Source: Salinicoccus luteus DSM 17002 (GTDB lineage: Bacteria; Bacillota; Bacilli; Staphylococcales; Salinicoccaceae). Taken from it: a stretch of DNA of 64,000 bases. Shown here one piece after another: positions 41,741-50,567 of this stretch (positions are counted from its first letter, which is position 1; each line of letters opens with the position of its first letter). The position numbers and the translations under genes were made by a program. Location of the stretch: contig NZ_JONV01000008.1 in assembly GCF_000712035.1 (NCBI RefSeq), positions 186,001 through 250,000 of the forward strand, in the 5' to 3' direction. The notes beneath the pieces are model-generated. The model saw nothing but the letters and a program-made list of their open reading frames with translations, made no database searches and was not told the DNA's origin.

Positions 41741-43309
41741 ATGAAGAAATTATATTTGTTTTTATTCATATGCGTCCTGGCATTGGCGGGATGTACCGAC
41801 GACAGCAATGTCGAAGAGGACACGGAAGAAACGGGAGCGTCTGAATCCTCAGGTGAGGATATCGCCTTCAGCCTGCAGGCACTGCCGAATTCACTGGATC
41901 CCCATGCGGCGAATGATGGATATTCGCTGTATGTCATGATCAACATATACGAAACGCTCGTCAAACTGAACCAGGATCTGGAACTCGAGCCGGGACTCGC
42001 GGAGTCATACGAGCAGCTGGATGATACAACGTGGGAATTCAAACTGCGTGAAGATGTGACATTCCATGACGGCAGCCCGTTCAATGCTGAAGTGGTCAAA
42101 GCGAATCTGGATCGTGTGCGTGATCCGGAAGTTGGGGCACCGCTTGAATTCCTGTTCACCGAAATCGAAGAAGTGGAAGTGGTGGATGACTACACTGTGA
42201 ATATACATACGGCAGGGCCGTTTGCAGCACTGCCTGCGCACCTGGCTCATCCGGGTGGCCATATGATCAGTAAGGAAGTCATCGACAGCGACTATGAAGG
42301 CATGGAATCAGGTGGAGATCCGCTGACTGAAGTCAATGCCAATCCGGTAGGAACGGGCTTCTTCAAGTTCGAGGAGATCGTAGAGGGCGACCACATCACA
42401 TTGAGCCGCAACGAGGACTACTGGGGCGAACCGGCAAATCCGTCTTCCGTGACCTTCAAGGCGGTGCCTGAAGACGGTACGCGTATTGCGGAACTCTCGA
42501 CAGGCGACGCGGATCTCATCTATCCGGTGAATCCGAGTGACGTGGCACAGATCGACGGTGCCGATGGTACGCGGGTTGAGCAGCATGAGAGTGCAAGCAT
42601 GTCGTATCTCGGCTTCAATCTTGAAAAAGAACCATTCGACGACCCGGCTGTAAGACAGGCGATTGCGATGTCGATCGACAAGGAGGCCATCATCAATGAG
42701 ATGCTGGAAGGCATACCAGCTGTAGCAGAGACGCCTCTGAACCCGACTGTAAATGGCTACAGTGATGACCTCGATCCGATCGAGTACGATAAGGAAGCCG
42801 CACAGGCGCTGCTCGATGAGAACGGCTACAGCGATGGATTTACAGCAGAAATCATCGTGCGTGACCGGACGACTGCCGATATCGCAACGTTCATCCAGCA
42901 GGAACTCTCCGACCTCGGCATCACGCTTGAAATCCGTCAGATGGAATCCGGCGCCTATCAGGAATATACAGCCAATGGGCAGCATGACATGTTCATGGGC
43001 AGCTGGGGCACGGTGACGCTTGATGCGGACTATGGACTCTATCCGATGTTTCACTCCGACAACCATGGGGCACCGGGCAACCGTACAAGATACTCAAATG
43101 AAGAGGTTGACACTCTTCTGGATGAGGCGCGGACAGAGACGGACGAAGCGGCACGCATGCAGCAGTATGCTGAAGCGCAGCAGATCATCATAGACGAGGC
43201 ACCGCTCGTACCGATCTACCATTCGGTGCTGCTCGCAGGCATCAATGATGAACTGGACGGCTACTTCCAGTACCCGAGCAGCTTCCCGTATCTGAAAGAA
43301 TTGGAATAA
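41741..43309 (+). CDS. ABC transporter substrate-binding lipoprotein, family 5 (peptide/nickel type)
   Basis: A 522-residue extracytoplasmic solute-binding protein. The lipobox is LALAGC (Cys18). A Glu/Asp/Ser-rich spacer follows, then a family 5 domain with NSLDPHAANDGYSLYVMINIYETL, FKLREDVTFHDGSPFNAEVVKANLDR and DDPAVRQAIAMSIDKEAI. Members bind dipeptides, oligopeptides, glutathione or nickel complexes. No permease or ATPase gene is adjacent, so it must use components encoded elsewhere. It lies between the pxp operon and pyroglutamyl peptidase, so capture of pyroglutamyl peptides is a reasonable inference. Confidence 0.88.
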   Translation: MKKLYLFLFICVLALAGCTDDSNVEEDTEETGASESSGEDIAFSLQALPNSLDPHAANDGYSLYVMINIYETLVKLNQDLELEPGLAESYEQLDDTTWEFKLREDVTFHDGSPFNAEVVKANLDRVRDPEVGAPLEFLFTEIEEVEVVDDYTVNIHTAGPFAALPAHLAHPGGHMISKEVIDSDYEGMESGGDPLTEVNANPVGTGFFKFEEIVEGDHITLSRNEDYWGEPANPSSVTFKAVPEDGTRIAELSTGDADLIYPVNPSDVAQIDGADGTRVEQHESASMSYLGFNLEKEPFDDPAVRQAIAMSIDKEAIINEMLEGIPAVAETPLNPTVNGYSDDLDPIEYDKEAAQALLDENGYSDGFTAEIIVRDRTTADIATFIQQELSDLGITLEIRQMESGAYQEYTANGQHDMFMGSWGTVTLDADYGLYPMFHSDNHGAPGNRTRYSNEEVDTLLDEARTETDEAARMQQYAEAQQIIIDEAPLVPIYHSVLLAGINDELDGYFQYPSSFPYLKELE

Positions 43310-43315
43310 TATTTT

Positions 43316-43344
43316 GCTCCCATCGTTTAGATGGGAGCTTTTAT
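43316..43344 (+). terminator. Terminator of the peptide-binding lipoprotein gene
   Basis: GCTCCCATC-GTTTA-GATGGGAGC, perfect 9 bp stem, then TTTTATT. Confidence 0.88.
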
Positions 43345-43393
43345 TATAATCTGGTATAGTGGAAAGACATATGGTTCATGAAAGGATGATTGC

Positions 43394-43990
43394 ATGAAGA
43401 CGCTGCTACTGACAGGATTCGAGCCCTTTCTGCAGTTCAAGGAGAATCCGACCGCAACGGCTGTAAAAGTATTCGACGGAGAGACCATCGGCGACTACCG
43501 GGTCGTCGGACGGGTCTACCCGGTCGCATTCGATAAGATCAACGACCTCATCACACGCGACCTCGATGTATTCGAACCGGATGTCGTAGTCAACCTGGGC
43601 CTTGCGGGCGGCAGGCATACGGTCGACATCGAACGCATCGCCATCAACTGTGTGGACGGCAGGACGGACAATGAAGGCTTCACCCCCGACGGGGAGAAGA
43701 TAGACGAAGCGGGGCCGGATGGCCTGTTTTCCACGCTGCCGGTCAAGCGCCTCGAGAAGGCGCTGAAGGCCAACCACATCCCTGCCAGGATTTCGAATTC
43801 TGCAGGCACATACCTCTGCAACAACCTGATGTATACGACGCTGAATCATACCAGGCAGAAGGGGCAGTCCATCCCTGCCGGATTCATCCACGTTCCGGCC
43901 CATCACGAGATCGGGACGGAACTCAATGTTTCAAGCTGGTCCCAGGATGATATAAATAAAGCAGTAGGCATCATATTGGGCAACATATAA
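43394..43990 (+). CDS. pcp: Pyrrolidone-carboxylate peptidase
   Basis: A 198-residue C15 cysteine peptidase that removes N-terminal pyroglutamate from peptides, releasing 5-oxoproline in the cytoplasm. It starts LLLTGFEPF and carries the catalytic triad as Glu80 (DIERIAIN), Cys142 (NSAGTYLCNN) and His166 (AGFIHVPAH). Length matches the family. Its product is the substrate of the PxpABC pathway encoded 2 kb upstream, so the two clusters probably form one salvage route. It is followed by nagB after 28 bases without a terminator. Confidence 0.95.
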   Translation: MKTLLLTGFEPFLQFKENPTATAVKVFDGETIGDYRVVGRVYPVAFDKINDLITRDLDVFEPDVVVNLGLAGGRHTVDIERIAINCVDGRTDNEGFTPDGEKIDEAGPDGLFSTLPVKRLEKALKANHIPARISNSAGTYLCNNLMYTTLNHTRQKGQSIPAGFIHVPAHHEIGTELNVSSWSQDDINKAVGIILGNI

Positions 43991-44018
43991 TCACATCGTT
44001 TAAACAAGGAGACAAGCC

Positions 44019-44735
44019 ATGAAAATAGTACATGTAGAAAATTATGATGAAATGAGCATGCGGGCGGCGCGCACCGTCTTCAACAAAATCGTGGAGTCAG
44101 AGCGTGTGGTGCTCGGGCTTGCTACAGGATCGACACCGGAGAAGATGTATGATTACCTCGTGGACATGCTGAACAAGAACAAGGTCGATCTTTCCCATGT
44201 CTATACTGTCAACCTCGATGAGTATGTGGGGCTTGGTGATGACCACCCACAGAGCTACCACCAGTATATGAACAAGATATTTTTCGACCGGGTGTCCATC
44301 CCGAAAGAGCATACTTTCATCCCCCATGGGGATGCGCCGGATCTGGATGCGGAAGTCGAGCGGTATGAGCAGGTGATCGAAGAGCTTGGCGGGGTCGACC
44401 TCCAGGTGCTCGGCATCGGCAGGAACGGCCACATTGCCTTCAACGAACCGGGCACGCCGTTTGATTCTCGGACGCATGTCGTCGACCTCACGGAAACGAC
44501 GGTGAGTGATAATGCACGCTTCTTCGATACGGTAGAGGAGGTGCCGAGGCAGGCGATTACGATGGGACTTGATACCATCATGGAGGCCAAGTCCATAGTG
44601 CTCCTCGTCTCCGGGGATGAAAAGGAAGAGGCGCTGGCGTGCATGATCGACTGTGAAGTGTCCGAGGAGCTTCCGGCAACCATCCTGCAACGGCATCATG
44701 ACGTGACCGTCATTGCGGATGACGAAGCATTGTAA
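44019..44735 (+). CDS. nagB: Glucosamine-6-phosphate deaminase
   Basis: A 238-residue NagB that converts glucosamine-6-phosphate to fructose-6-phosphate and ammonia. Motifs: GLATGSTPEKMY, VNLDEYVGL with the catalytic Asp, LGIGRNGHIAFNEPG with the active-site His, and ITMGLDTIMEAK. It is a short Gram-positive form without the C-terminal allosteric extension. AAGGAG precedes the ATG. It sits with pcp and msrA, while nagA and nagE lie 14 kb away, so the amino-sugar genes are split. Confidence 0.95.
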   Translation: MKIVHVENYDEMSMRAARTVFNKIVESERVVLGLATGSTPEKMYDYLVDMLNKNKVDLSHVYTVNLDEYVGLGDDHPQSYHQYMNKIFFDRVSIPKEHTFIPHGDAPDLDAEVERYEQVIEELGGVDLQVLGIGRNGHIAFNEPGTPFDSRTHVVDLTETTVSDNARFFDTVEEVPRQAITMGLDTIMEAKSIVLLVSGDEKEEALACMIDCEVSEELPATILQRHHDVTVIADDEAL

Positions 44736-44752
44736 TAGGGGAGGTCTGGCAT

Positions 44753-45427
44753 ATGACTGGAGAGCATCTGCAGCTGCCGGCCGTTGAAGCCGGCCTTGAC
44801 GCAGCGGAACTGGAGACGGCCACCTTCGGCATGGGGTGCTTCTGGGGGCCCGATGCACGGTTCGGAGCACTGCCCGGCGTCATCCGGACACGGACGGGCT
44901 ACGCGGGCGGCACGACGGAAGCCCCGACCTACAGGCAGATGGGGGATCATACGGAGACGATCGAAGTGGATTTCGATCCTGCCGTCATTTCCTACGGGGA
45001 GATCCTCCGCCACTTCTGGCGCAACCATTATCCCAACAGGGACGCATACAGGGGGCGCCAATACATTTCGCTGCTGCATTTCCATAACGAAACGCAGGAA
45101 GCTGCAGTGGAGCGGGTCAAAGGAGAGATGGAGGAGGAACTCGGCTTCTCCATCGAAACGGAGATCGCGCCGTTCGATGGGTTCACCCTGGCGGAGGAAC
45201 GCCATCAGAAATACTATCTGAAGCGCTACCCGAAAGCGCTCGAACAGCTTTGGGACCTGGCGCCTGATGCGTCACTCCTGACCGGCTCCACCTTCGCTGC
45301 ACGCCTGAATGGTTTTGTGAAAGGGCACGGAAGCCGGGATGCGCTGCTGGAGGAAATTTCAGAGTGGCCGGTTCCGCCGGAGGCAAGAGACCGGCTAAAG
45401 GGGAAGCTCAAGCATATGAAATGGTAA
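44753..45427 (+). CDS. msrA: Peptide methionine sulfoxide reductase MsrA, long form
   Basis: A 224-residue MsrA. The active site is GMGCFWGPDARF with nucleophile Cys29, followed by GYAGGTTEAPTYRQMGDHTETIEVDFDP and YPNRDAYRGRQY. It carries extra residues at both ends compared with the 156-residue MsrA at 725-1195: about 20 before the core and a C-terminal helical extension of about 45 (FAARLNGFVKGHG...). The divergence suggests a different substrate range or older duplication. GGGGAGG lies before the ATG. It follows nagB by 17 bases and ends at a bidirectional terminator. Confidence 0.9.
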   Translation: MTGEHLQLPAVEAGLDAAELETATFGMGCFWGPDARFGALPGVIRTRTGYAGGTTEAPTYRQMGDHTETIEVDFDPAVISYGEILRHFWRNHYPNRDAYRGRQYISLLHFHNETQEAAVERVKGEMEEELGFSIETEIAPFDGFTLAEERHQKYYLKRYPKALEQLWDLAPDASLLTGSTFAARLNGFVKGHGSRDALLEEISEWPVPPEARDRLKGKLKHMKW

Positions 45428-45467
45428 AAAAAGGCATGTCCACCTATAGGAGGGGACATGCCTTTTT
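45426..45467. terminator. Bidirectional terminator between msrA and the ABC exporter
   Basis: AAAAAAAGGCATGTCC pairs with GGACATGCCTTTTT (about 13 bp), loop ACCTATAGGAG. A and T runs on both sides suit the convergent genes. Confidence 0.92.
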
Positions 45468-45482
45468 GGTATGTGACTGCGA

Positions 45483-46727
45483 TTATTCCTTCCGTATCCG
45501 CTTCAGGTTCTTGAAGATGCCGTTCGATGTCGACAGCACACTGTTGCGGTAGATGCTTGCTGCAAGCAGTATGGCCAGTATGATCGATACGATGAGTATG
45601 GCGACTCCGATCAGGAGCGGCGCCTGTCCCGTTTCCTCATGCATCGAACGGAGCGGCATGACGAATGGGGTGAAGAGCGGGAAGTAGCTGGATATTCTGA
45701 CCAGGAGACTGTCCGCACTGCCCCAGATGTTGAAGATGGCAATGTAGAACCCGATGAGAGAGAACATGGTCACCGGCAGCAGTGCCTGCTGCAGATCCTC
45801 CATCCGGCTGATGAATGAACCGAGCATCGCGGCAATCGACAGGTAGAGGATGAGGCCGAGAATCAGGAAGATGACCGAGTAGATGATCATGGTGAGTGTC
45901 TGGTCATTTGCCTCAAGGCCGAAATCGCTGATGATTTCACTGAAATCGAAGAGCTGTATCGCAATGAGGATCGCAGCGATGAAAATGGCGAGCTGTGTCA
46001 GGCTGACTGAAATCATCGCGCTGATCTTGGCCAGCAGGTGGGTGACCGGGGCCACGCTCGAGACGATCATCTCGATGACCCTTGACGTCTTCTCCATGGC
46101 CACTTCGGTACCGATCTGGCTCGCATAGTTGATGATGATGAAGAACATGACGATGACCGTTACATAGAATATGACCGTATTCAGTGGATTGATGTCCGGC
46201 ATTTCACCGCCGGCTTCGGAGGCCTCTTCGGAAGCTTCTCCGTCTTCCGCGTCCTGTCCGGCGATATCATAGGTGATGTCCGGTGATGCATTCAGACGTT
46301 CCGCCTCCGCCTGCGTCAGATTCAGTGACTGGATGGTCATCATCCTCTGCACCTGGCCGAGTGCCATTTCGATGTCGGTCATCTGGTCGCCGGGAATTTC
46401 CTGGTCGGCTTCGAGCGTGACGGCGAGCGGTTCTGTCCCGTCCACCCGGAGCAGCGCTTCAGCATCACCGATCTCCCCGTCGTTTTGTGCGACGTCGAAA
46501 TCCGTTTCAATCGGTTCCATCACCGCCTCGAACTGGGCATAGAACGCATCGTCACTTTCGACCTTGAGTGTGGTGATCTCTTCAGACGAATCGAAAATAT
46601 TGATGATCTTGTCGAAGTTCGCCCCGACGAAAATCAGCAGGACGATGATTGCGGTGCTGATCATGAATGATTTGGCGCGTACTTTGGACAGGTAGGTCTG
46701 TGAAAAAGTGGCTAGAAATTTACTCAT
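45483..46727 (-). CDS. ABC-2 type permease, NatB/YhaP-like
   Basis: A 414-residue export permease. One N-terminal membrane helix (about 20-40) is followed by a large extracytoplasmic domain that includes an acidic Glu/Ala/Ser stretch (about 168-185), then five or six helices. EKTSRVIEMIVSSVAPVTHLLAKI is the ABC-2 family signature. NatB/YhaP proteins work with a paired ATPase to export sodium or other compounds; substrate unknown. The start overlaps the ATPase stop by four bases, so the two are coupled. Confidence 0.87.
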   Translation of the reverse strand: MSKFLATFSQTYLSKVRAKSFMISTAIIVLLIFVGANFDKIINIFDSSEEITTLKVESDDAFYAQFEAVMEPIETDFDVAQNDGEIGDAEALLRVDGTEPLAVTLEADQEIPGDQMTDIEMALGQVQRMMTIQSLNLTQAEAERLNASPDITYDIAGQDAEDGEASEEASEAGGEMPDINPLNTVIFYVTVIVMFFIIINYASQIGTEVAMEKTSRVIEMIVSSVAPVTHLLAKISAMISVSLTQLAIFIAAILIAIQLFDFSEIISDFGLEANDQTLTMIIYSVIFLILGLILYLSIAAMLGSFISRMEDLQQALLPVTMFSLIGFYIAIFNIWGSADSLLVRISSYFPLFTPFVMPLRSMHEETGQAPLLIGVAILIVSIILAILLAASIYRNSVLSTSNGIFKNLKRIRKE

Positions 46728-47620
46728 AGTTCATGTCCCACCTTCGAAATGAATATGTCATTGATGGATGGCTCATTGACCTGGAACCTTTTGAAATAGC
46801 CGAGCTTGACGATTTCATTGAAGATCGGCTCTGCATATTTTTCATCCTCGATCTTGAGGATGCTTTTCCTGCGTATCTGCTTCATGTCGAGGACGCCGGG
46901 CATGTTCCGCAGGAATTCGACGTCATGGTCGCCTTCGATGATGATCTCTTTTTGTCCGAAGTCGCTTTTGATCTGGTCGATATTGCCGCTGACCACCTGT
47001 TTCCCCTTGTTCAGGATGCACAGTGATTCGCACAGCTCCTCGACATGCTCCATGCGGTGCGTACTGAAGATGATGGTCGCCCCCCGCCGGTTCAGCTCCT
47101 TGACTGCGGTCTTGAGGATTTCCACATTGACCGGGTCGAGACCGCTGAATGGTTCATCGAGTATGATCAATTTCGGGTCGTGGATGATCGAGGCGATCAG
47201 CTGGATCTTCTGCTGGTTCCCCTTTGATAGTTTTTCTATGCGTTTGCTCCGGTTTTCCGGCACTTCAAACCGCTCGAGCCACTCGGTGAGCTTCGTATCG
47301 ATGTCACGCTTCGACATGCCCTTCAGCTGTCCGAGATAGCGGATCTGCTCATCGACCTTCAGTTTCGGATGCAATCCCCGTTCTTCGGGGAGGTATCCGA
47401 TTTCATTCGTGACGTCATAGTTGATTTTCTTGTCGTTGTAGGTAATGCTGCCTGCTGAAGGCTGAAGCAGGCCGAGAATCATCCGGAATGTCGTCGTCTT
47501 TCCGGCCCCGTTGCCTCCAAGGAATCCGTACATGCTGCCTGCAGGAACTTTAAGATTGATGTCGTCTACGGCAACCTGTCCGTTGAAGCTTTTGGACAGG
47601 CCGTTCAGTTCCAGTGTCAT
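46724..47620 (-). CDS. ABC transporter ATPase, NatA/YhaQ-like
   Basis: A 298-residue ATPase that powers the permease encoded next. Walker A is GGNGAGKTT, the signature is LSKGNQQK, Walker B is LIILDEPFSGLDP and the switch His is in STHRM. A C-terminal domain of about 80 residues, typical of NatA-like proteins, ends in NEPSINDIFI. ATG 47620 is chosen because AAGGGGGA lies before it; an upstream start at 47641 would add seven residues without benefit. Confidence 0.9.
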   Translation of the reverse strand: MTLELNGLSKSFNGQVAVDDINLKVPAGSMYGFLGGNGAGKTTTFRMILGLLQPSAGSITYNDKKINYDVTNEIGYLPEERGLHPKLKVDEQIRYLGQLKGMSKRDIDTKLTEWLERFEVPENRSKRIEKLSKGNQQKIQLIASIIHDPKLIILDEPFSGLDPVNVEILKTAVKELNRRGATIIFSTHRMEHVEELCESLCILNKGKQVVSGNIDQIKSDFGQKEIIIEGDHDVEFLRNMPGVLDMKQIRRKSILKIEDEKYAEPIFNEIVKLGYFKRFQVNEPSINDIFISKVGHEL

Positions 47621-47713
47621 AGGTGTGTCCCCCTTCGTCATTATGATTTTATTTTACCATAGAGCATTATCGTGCGATATTATATACTGTAAAGAAAATG
47701 GGAGTGCGATTTG

Positions 47714-49459
47714 ATGGATAAAGGCAATATGGACGAAAAAGCTTCGTTCAATGATTTCATGGGTCTCCTGAAGCGGACCGAACTGAATCGCGGATTGTTT
47801 GTGGCAGGGATTATACTGACCCTGGTGGGGACCGTCGGTTCGCTGATCGTACCGCTTTTGACGCAGAGTTTCATAGATGGATACGACACGGAAATGTTCT
47901 CGACAGGGCTCATTGCCCTGATTATAATGGTGTTCGTACTCAGCGCCGCCCTGGACGGTGTGGCCTACTATATTCTGGCAAAGATCGGGCAGACGATCAT
48001 ACTGAAGCTGAGGGAGAATGTGTGGGACAAGTTCCTGAAGCTGCCGATCGGATACTTCGACCAGACGAAAAGCGGCGAATCGGTCAGCCGGGTGGTCAAT
48101 GACACAGCCATCATAAAGGACCTGATCACCCGCCACTTCCCACAGCTGATCAGCGGCATCATCTCCGTCATCGGTGCAGTGGTGATACTGTTCATCCTCG
48201 ACTGGCGCATGTCGCTGATCATGTTTATTGCTGTGCCGGTCTCAATTGTCATCATCCTCCCGCTCGGCAGGCGGATGAGCCGGATTTCAAGGGTGCTGCA
48301 GGATGAGACCGCAGCATTTACGGGCATCATCCAAGAGACGCTCAGTGAGATGCGTCTCGTGAAGTCCTTCAATGGGGAGGCGTTCGAACGGCAGAAGGGC
48401 AGGCAGGGGATACGCACCCTCTACGGATATGGAATGAAGGAGGCGGCGATCAACGCCTTCCTGTCACCGATCATGAGCACCATCATGATGTTTGTCATCA
48501 TACTGATCATCGCGTACGGCGGACTCAGGGTTTCGGAGGGGACGCTTACGATCGGCACGATGGTGGCCTTTCTGCTCTACCTGTTCCAGATCATCATGCC
48601 GATGACGATGTTCGCCATGTTCTTTACGGAATACAACAAGGCGCTCGGCGCCACGGAACGCCTCATCATGATCCTCGGCAAAGAGGAGGAGCAGGGCGGG
48701 AATCCGGCCTTCGATCAGCGACTCGACTTCAACACACTTGAGTTCGAGGACGTGTCATTCGGCTATGATGCTGAAAACAGGGTCCTGCATCATGTCGATT
48801 TCACAGCGCGGAATAATGAAAAAGTGGCGTTCGTCGGTCCGAGCGGCAGCGGAAAGTCGACCATATTCGCATTGATCGAGCGGTATTATGATATTGATGC
48901 CGGCCGGATTATGGTGGATGGCATCGACATACGGGATATCCCGCTTTCCCTGCTGCGGCGGCACATCGGCTATGTGGCCCAGGAGAGTGCCATCATTTCC
49001 GGAACGATCCGTGACAACATCACCTATGGCCTGGCACCCGATGAATATACGGAGGCGGACGTCGAGCTGGCAGTCAGACGCTCCTATTCGCATGAATTCA
49101 TCGGCGCCCTTGAAGATGGGCTCGATACGGAGGTCGGGGAGCGCGGCATCAAGCTGTCCGGCGGCCAGCGGCAGCGCATCGGCATTGCGCGCGCCTTCCT
49201 GAAGAACCCGAAGCTGCTGATGCTTGATGAGGCGACGGCAAGCCTCGATTCAAGATCCGAACGCTTTGTGCAGGAGGCACTGGATGACCTGATGGAGGGC
49301 CGGACGGTGCTCGTCATCGCCCACAGGCTGTCGACCGTCGTCAATTCGGACCGCATCTTCTTTCTGGACAACGGCCACATCACCGGTGAAGGCACACACC
49401 AGGAACTGATGGCGGAGCATGCGATGTACCGGATATTTACGGAACAACAATTTGGATAA
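47714..49459 (+). CDS. ABC multidrug-type exporter, fused permease/ATPase
   Basis: A 581-residue half transporter of the BmrA/LmrA/MsbA type that should work as a homodimer. Six membrane helices (about 30-310) precede the ATPase: Walker A GPSGSGKST, Q-loop in YVAQESAIISGT, signature LSGGQRQR, Walker B LLMLDEATASLD and switch His in IAHRLSTV. GGGAG lies before ATG 47714. It is divergent from the NatAB-like pair and is followed by vanZ after 18 bases. Confidence 0.9.
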   Translation: MDKGNMDEKASFNDFMGLLKRTELNRGLFVAGIILTLVGTVGSLIVPLLTQSFIDGYDTEMFSTGLIALIIMVFVLSAALDGVAYYILAKIGQTIILKLRENVWDKFLKLPIGYFDQTKSGESVSRVVNDTAIIKDLITRHFPQLISGIISVIGAVVILFILDWRMSLIMFIAVPVSIVIILPLGRRMSRISRVLQDETAAFTGIIQETLSEMRLVKSFNGEAFERQKGRQGIRTLYGYGMKEAAINAFLSPIMSTIMMFVIILIIAYGGLRVSEGTLTIGTMVAFLLYLFQIIMPMTMFAMFFTEYNKALGATERLIMILGKEEEQGGNPAFDQRLDFNTLEFEDVSFGYDAENRVLHHVDFTARNNEKVAFVGPSGSGKSTIFALIERYYDIDAGRIMVDGIDIRDIPLSLLRRHIGYVAQESAIISGTIRDNITYGLAPDEYTEADVELAVRRSYSHEFIGALEDGLDTEVGERGIKLSGGQRQRIGIARAFLKNPKLLMLDEATASLDSRSERFVQEALDDLMEGRTVLVIAHRLSTVVNSDRIFFLDNGHITGEGTHQELMAEHAMYRIFTEQQFG

Positions 49460-49477
49460 AGTGAAGAGGAATTTATT

Positions 49478-50041
49478 ATGCGTCAATTATACGAAGCGTT
49501 TCAGCCGGTCATCCCGGTGTTCATACTGCTCTTTATACTGGTCATTGCGATGGCCCTCATCATCCACAGAAAGTCGGGCTACAGACTCGACAGCATGAAG
49601 CGGCGGATGGACTTCATCCTCTATTTGGGGCTGATGATGACCGTCATCGGAATTCTGCTGCTCACACTGCTGCCGAGTTCGAATCCCGAGAAGGTGACCC
49701 AGTTCGTCCCGTTCTACAGCATCATCGATACGTTCGAGTATGCGACGGACTATGCAATCATCAATTCCATAGGAATGAACATCCTCCTTTTCGTCCCGCT
49801 CGGCATGTTCCTGTATATTTTTACGAAGAGTGAATTCCTGACGACGGTGATTGCCTGTCTGTTCTCCATTTTCATAGAATTCCTGCAGTATATGCTGCCG
49901 ATCGGCAGAATATCCAATGTGGATGACGTCATTCTGAACACGATGGGCGGCATCATCGGCATGATCCTTGGTCTGATATTCTCAAAATTGGGAATTGTTT
50001 ATTATTTCTTTGGAGCGGGTAAGGGAAATAATAAGGATTAA
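49478..50041 (+). CDS. VanZ family protein
   Basis: A 187-residue membrane protein with five hydrophobic segments. The VanZ core is NILLFVPLGMFLYIF...FIEFLQYMLPIGRISNVDDVILNTMGGIIG, including the conserved EFLQ and D-D-x-N residues. VanZ proteins give low-level teicoplanin tolerance in some enterococci, but most homologues have unknown roles. GAAGAGG lies before the ATG. It probably shares a transcript with the ABC exporter upstream and the small PH-like protein downstream. Confidence 0.85.
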   Translation: MRQLYEAFQPVIPVFILLFILVIAMALIIHRKSGYRLDSMKRRMDFILYLGLMMTVIGILLLTLLPSSNPEKVTQFVPFYSIIDTFEYATDYAIINSIGMNILLFVPLGMFLYIFTKSEFLTTVIACLFSIFIEFLQYMLPIGRISNVDDVILNTMGGIIGMILGLIFSKLGIVYYFFGAGKGNNKD

Positions 50042-50054
50042 GGGGGGATGGTAC

Positions 50055-50456
50055 ATGCATAGAAAATTGAAGAGTCTGGAAGATGTGGAGCTGTATAAGG
50101 ATGAAGTCATCGGACCGGAACTGGTCGGTACCGTTGAATATGAGAAGGACGGGGAACATTCCTTCTATGGTGCAATCATTCCAACCACACACAGGTTGTT
50201 CGTCAATATAAGAAAAGCGGATGAAGTGGAACACCACCAGGTGGAATACAAGGAGATTACAGGGATAAGCACTGAAAACCTGCTGATGGTGGGGAACATC
50301 ATCCATATATGGATCGGCAAGGAAATCGTCATTAGCATGAAGAGCGTCTCGGACGGGAAATTGGACAAGTTCCTGAATTTCCTCTATAAACATAGAGCCC
50401 GCCGGCTGCAGCTGGATTCCGAGGCGTCGATCAACCATGACCAGCAGGTCGTCTAA
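50055..50456 (+). CDS. Hypothetical PH-domain-like protein
   Basis: A 133-residue soluble protein. The order of strands (ELVGTVEYEKDGEHSFYGAIIPTTHRLFVN, ...VEYKEITGISTENLLM..IHIWIGKEIVISM) ending in a helix (SDGKLDKFLNFLYKHRAR) resembles bacterial PH-like (YokE/bPH) domains. No ligand can be proposed. GGGGGG lies seven bases before ATG 50055. It follows vanZ by 13 bases and ends at a terminator. Confidence 0.55.
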   Translation: MHRKLKSLEDVELYKDEVIGPELVGTVEYEKDGEHSFYGAIIPTTHRLFVNIRKADEVEHHQVEYKEITGISTENLLMVGNIIHIWIGKEIVISMKSVSDGKLDKFLNFLYKHRARRLQLDSEASINHDQQVV

Positions 50457-50469
50457 TGTGAAAGCGAAG

Positions 50470-50494
50470 AATCAGGTGTATGCCTGATTTTTTT
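50470..50494 (+). terminator. Terminator after the PH-like gene
   Basis: AATCAGG-TGTATG-CCTGATT with TTTTT: 7 bp stem and a good T run. Confidence 0.82.
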
Positions 50495-50567
50495 GCGTTC
50501 CGGTTCATTTTCTTTGGAAAATCCATTCGTGTATAATGGGGAGGAATCAGAGGAAGAGGATGAATCG

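Noticed and set aside
50505-50535. Fur box before the iron-type binding lipoprotein
   Set aside because: ATTTTC-TTTG-GAAAAT is symmetric but does not match the Fur 7-1-7 pattern, and lies in an AT-rich stretch where such symmetry can arise by chance.
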